Positions 62,789 through 64,000 of a stretch of 64,000 nucleotides of DNA are shown in pieces; the first letter of the stretch is position 1, and each line of letters opens with the position of its first letter. The notes below the pieces were generated by a model that was given only the letters and a program-made list of their open reading frames with translations, made no database searches and was not told where the DNA came from. The translations under genes and the position numbers were made by a program. Location of the stretch: positions 248,001 to 312,000 of the forward strand of contig DDFG01000004.1 in NCBI GenBank assembly GCA_002337055.1, written 5' to 3'. The DNA is from Betaproteobacteria bacterium UBA1934. Its GTDB lineage: Bacteria; Pseudomonadota; Gammaproteobacteria; Burkholderiales; Rhodocyclaceae.

Positions 62789-64000
62789 CTACAAACGGAA
62801 GCGATCCACCGCCTGTCTCAACTCGGCCGCCAGGCCGGAGAGGCGCTCGGCTGCTGACGACACGGAGGCCACCGCCGCCGAATTTTCGTCCGTCATCCGC
62901 GCAACGCGCTCGACGTTGTTGGCGATATCGGCACCGGCTGCGCTCTCCTCACGCAACGAGTCGGAAATCTCGGAGGTTGCCTGCAACACCGAGCCGATGC
63001 TCTCCTCGATCCTGAGCATGGCATCGCCCGTCGTACCGGCCGCCGCCACGCTCTCGGCCACCCTTGCATGACCGATAGCCATTTCATCCACTGCGCCCCG
63101 CGCGCCCTTTTGCAGGTTCTCGATGGTCTGGACGATCTGGGTGGTCGAAAGACTGGTTCGTTCCGCCAGCTTGCGAACCTCGTCTGCCACTACCGCAAAA
63201 CCACGCCCCTGTTCCCCTGCGCGCGCAGCCTCGATGGCTGCATTCAAGGCGAGCAGATTGGTCTGGTCGGCAATTTCCTTGATAACCTGAACAATGCTGG
63301 AGATTTCCTTCGATTGCTCACTCAGCGTTTCGATGGCTTCGACCGCGCGTCCGACGGTCGAAGCCACGCCGTCGATATCGCTGATCGTCTCCTGTACCAT
63401 GCCGCGTCCCTCGATGGCGAACCGCTGCGTCTCCTCCGCCAGATTCCGGGCCACGTTGGCGCTGCCGGAAACCTGGCTGACGCTCACGGTCACCTCCTCC
63501 ATCGCCGCCGCCATCGCCGCCGTCGCCTCGCTTTGCTGGCTGGATCGCTCGGCCACGCGCGCCGCACTCCCTGCCAGCCCGCGCGCCGCTTCGACGAGTT
63601 GGGCGGTGGTCCGGTTAACCTGCTCGATCGTGCCGCGCAGGTTATTTCGCATCAACTCGAACGAGCCCGCCAGGCTTTCTTCGGCACCCCGTTCGACACG
63701 CAGGGAGACCGCCAGATTGCCCACCGCAATTTCGCGCGCAACCGATTGCATGTCGCCAGGCTCTCCGCCCAACCGCCGCATGATCGAGGCCATCACCACC
63801 AACAGCAACGCCAGTACGAGCGCGGCCCCACCCACGGTCAGCATCGGGACGAGCCATTGCATCAAGCCGGCCGTCGATTGCAAGCGCTCGGCGGTGTGAT
63901 CCGCATAGGCCGAAGCCACCTTTACGGTTTGATCGACCGCGTCGCGGTGCAACTGGTAGAGCTTCAGCAGTTCGGGCGCCAGGCGGCGAAGCTTGTCCTG
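62789..64000 (-). CDS. Methyl-accepting chemotaxis protein, 5' end outside window
   Basis: About 404 C-terminal residues are visible; the frame stays open at the window edge. They comprise a membrane segment (VPMLTVGGAALVLALLLVVMASIM), a HAMP domain (RRLGGEPGDMQSVAREIAVGNL), and a signalling domain with the tip IKEIADQTNLLALNAAIEAARAGEQGRGFAVVADEVR-type core (only the hallmark is cited). There is no C-terminal tether pentapeptide. It is convergent with draG. Confidence 0.93.
   Translation of the reverse strand, partial: QDKLRRLAPELLKLYQLHRDAVDQTVKVASAYADHTAERLQSTAGLMQWLVPMLTVGGAALVLALLLVVMASIMRRLGGEPGDMQSVAREIAVGNLAVSLRVERGAEESLAGSFELMRNNLRGTIEQVNRTTAQLVEAARGLAGSAARVAERSSQQSEATAAMAAAMEEVTVSVSQVSGSANVARNLAEETQRFAIEGRGMVQETISDIDGVASTVGRAVEAIETLSEQSKEISSIVQVIKEIADQTNLLALNAAIEAARAGEQGRGFAVVADEVRKLAERTSLSTTQIVQTIENLQKGARGAVDEMAIGHARVAESVAAAGTTGDAMLRIEESIGSVLQATSEISDSLREESAAGADIANNVERVARMTDENSAAVASVSSAAERLSGLAAELRQAVDRFRL

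Overview
The window reads as a chromosome segment of a free-living, nitrogen-fixing betaproteobacterium, most likely in the Rhodocyclales (Azonexus/Dechloromonas/Propionivibrio-like). This rests on high GC, a DUF465 protein, NifL/NifA-type control together with DraT/DraG, an Rnf complex, a CrbS-like sensor beside acs, and a dissimilatory arsenate reductase-like enzyme. No species is claimed.

Layout. (a) 1-3.9 kb: an ArrA-like molybdopterin oxidoreductase cut by the window edge, divergent from a PhnD-like binding-protein gene. That gene is fused in frame to a beheaded serine recombinase, and the recombinase remnant runs up to a tRNA-Ser(GGA) gene. (b) 3.9-14 kb, minus strand: acs, a terminator, then a tightly coupled signalling operon (small membrane protein, SSS-family sensor kinase, lone receiver, PAS-exonuclease, CBS/DUF294 protein, degenerate exonuclease). 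(c) 14-17 kb: greB, small unknowns and an Old Yellow Enzyme. (d) 17-23.3 kb: nifVWZM and iscA-nifU-nifS. (e) 23.3-26.4 kb: non-nif accessory genes. (f) 26.5-40.6 kb: nifN-nifX-DUF269-DUF683-fdxB, a cation exchanger, nifE, then nifHDKT-fdx-nifY-DUF6129-LRV, draT and a SIR2-like gene. (g) 40.6-44 kb: modE-modA-winged helix, a molbindin and modD. (h) 44-47.5 kb: an acyltransferase and a chemoreceptor. (i) 47.7-53.4 kb: rseC-rnfABCDGEH. (j) 53.7-56.8 kb: nifLA. (k) 57-62.8 kb: nifB-fdx-nifO-like-flavodiiron-nifQ-draG. (l) to the end: a second chemoreceptor, cut by the window edge.

How the genes work together. NifHDK is nitrogenase. NifB, E, N, X, Y, Q and V build and carry FeMo-cofactor and homocitrate; NifU, NifS and IscA supply Fe-S clusters; NifM, W and Z help mature the proteins; ModA and the molbindin handle molybdate; Rnf and the ferredoxins supply low-potential electrons; DraT and DraG switch NifH off and on by ADP-ribosylation; NifL and NifA control transcription. 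Eight promoters carry a TGT-N10-ACA NifA site upstream of a sigma-54 -24/-12 element (nifV, iscA-nifUS, nifN, nifE, nifH, the SIR2-like gene, rseC-rnf and nifB), several with an IHF-like site between them. The SIR2-like gene next to draT is the most interesting apparent regulon member. The most interesting non-nif part is the acetate-switch-like operon, in which an intact PAS-exonuclease is paired with an exonuclease homologue that has lost catalytic residues.
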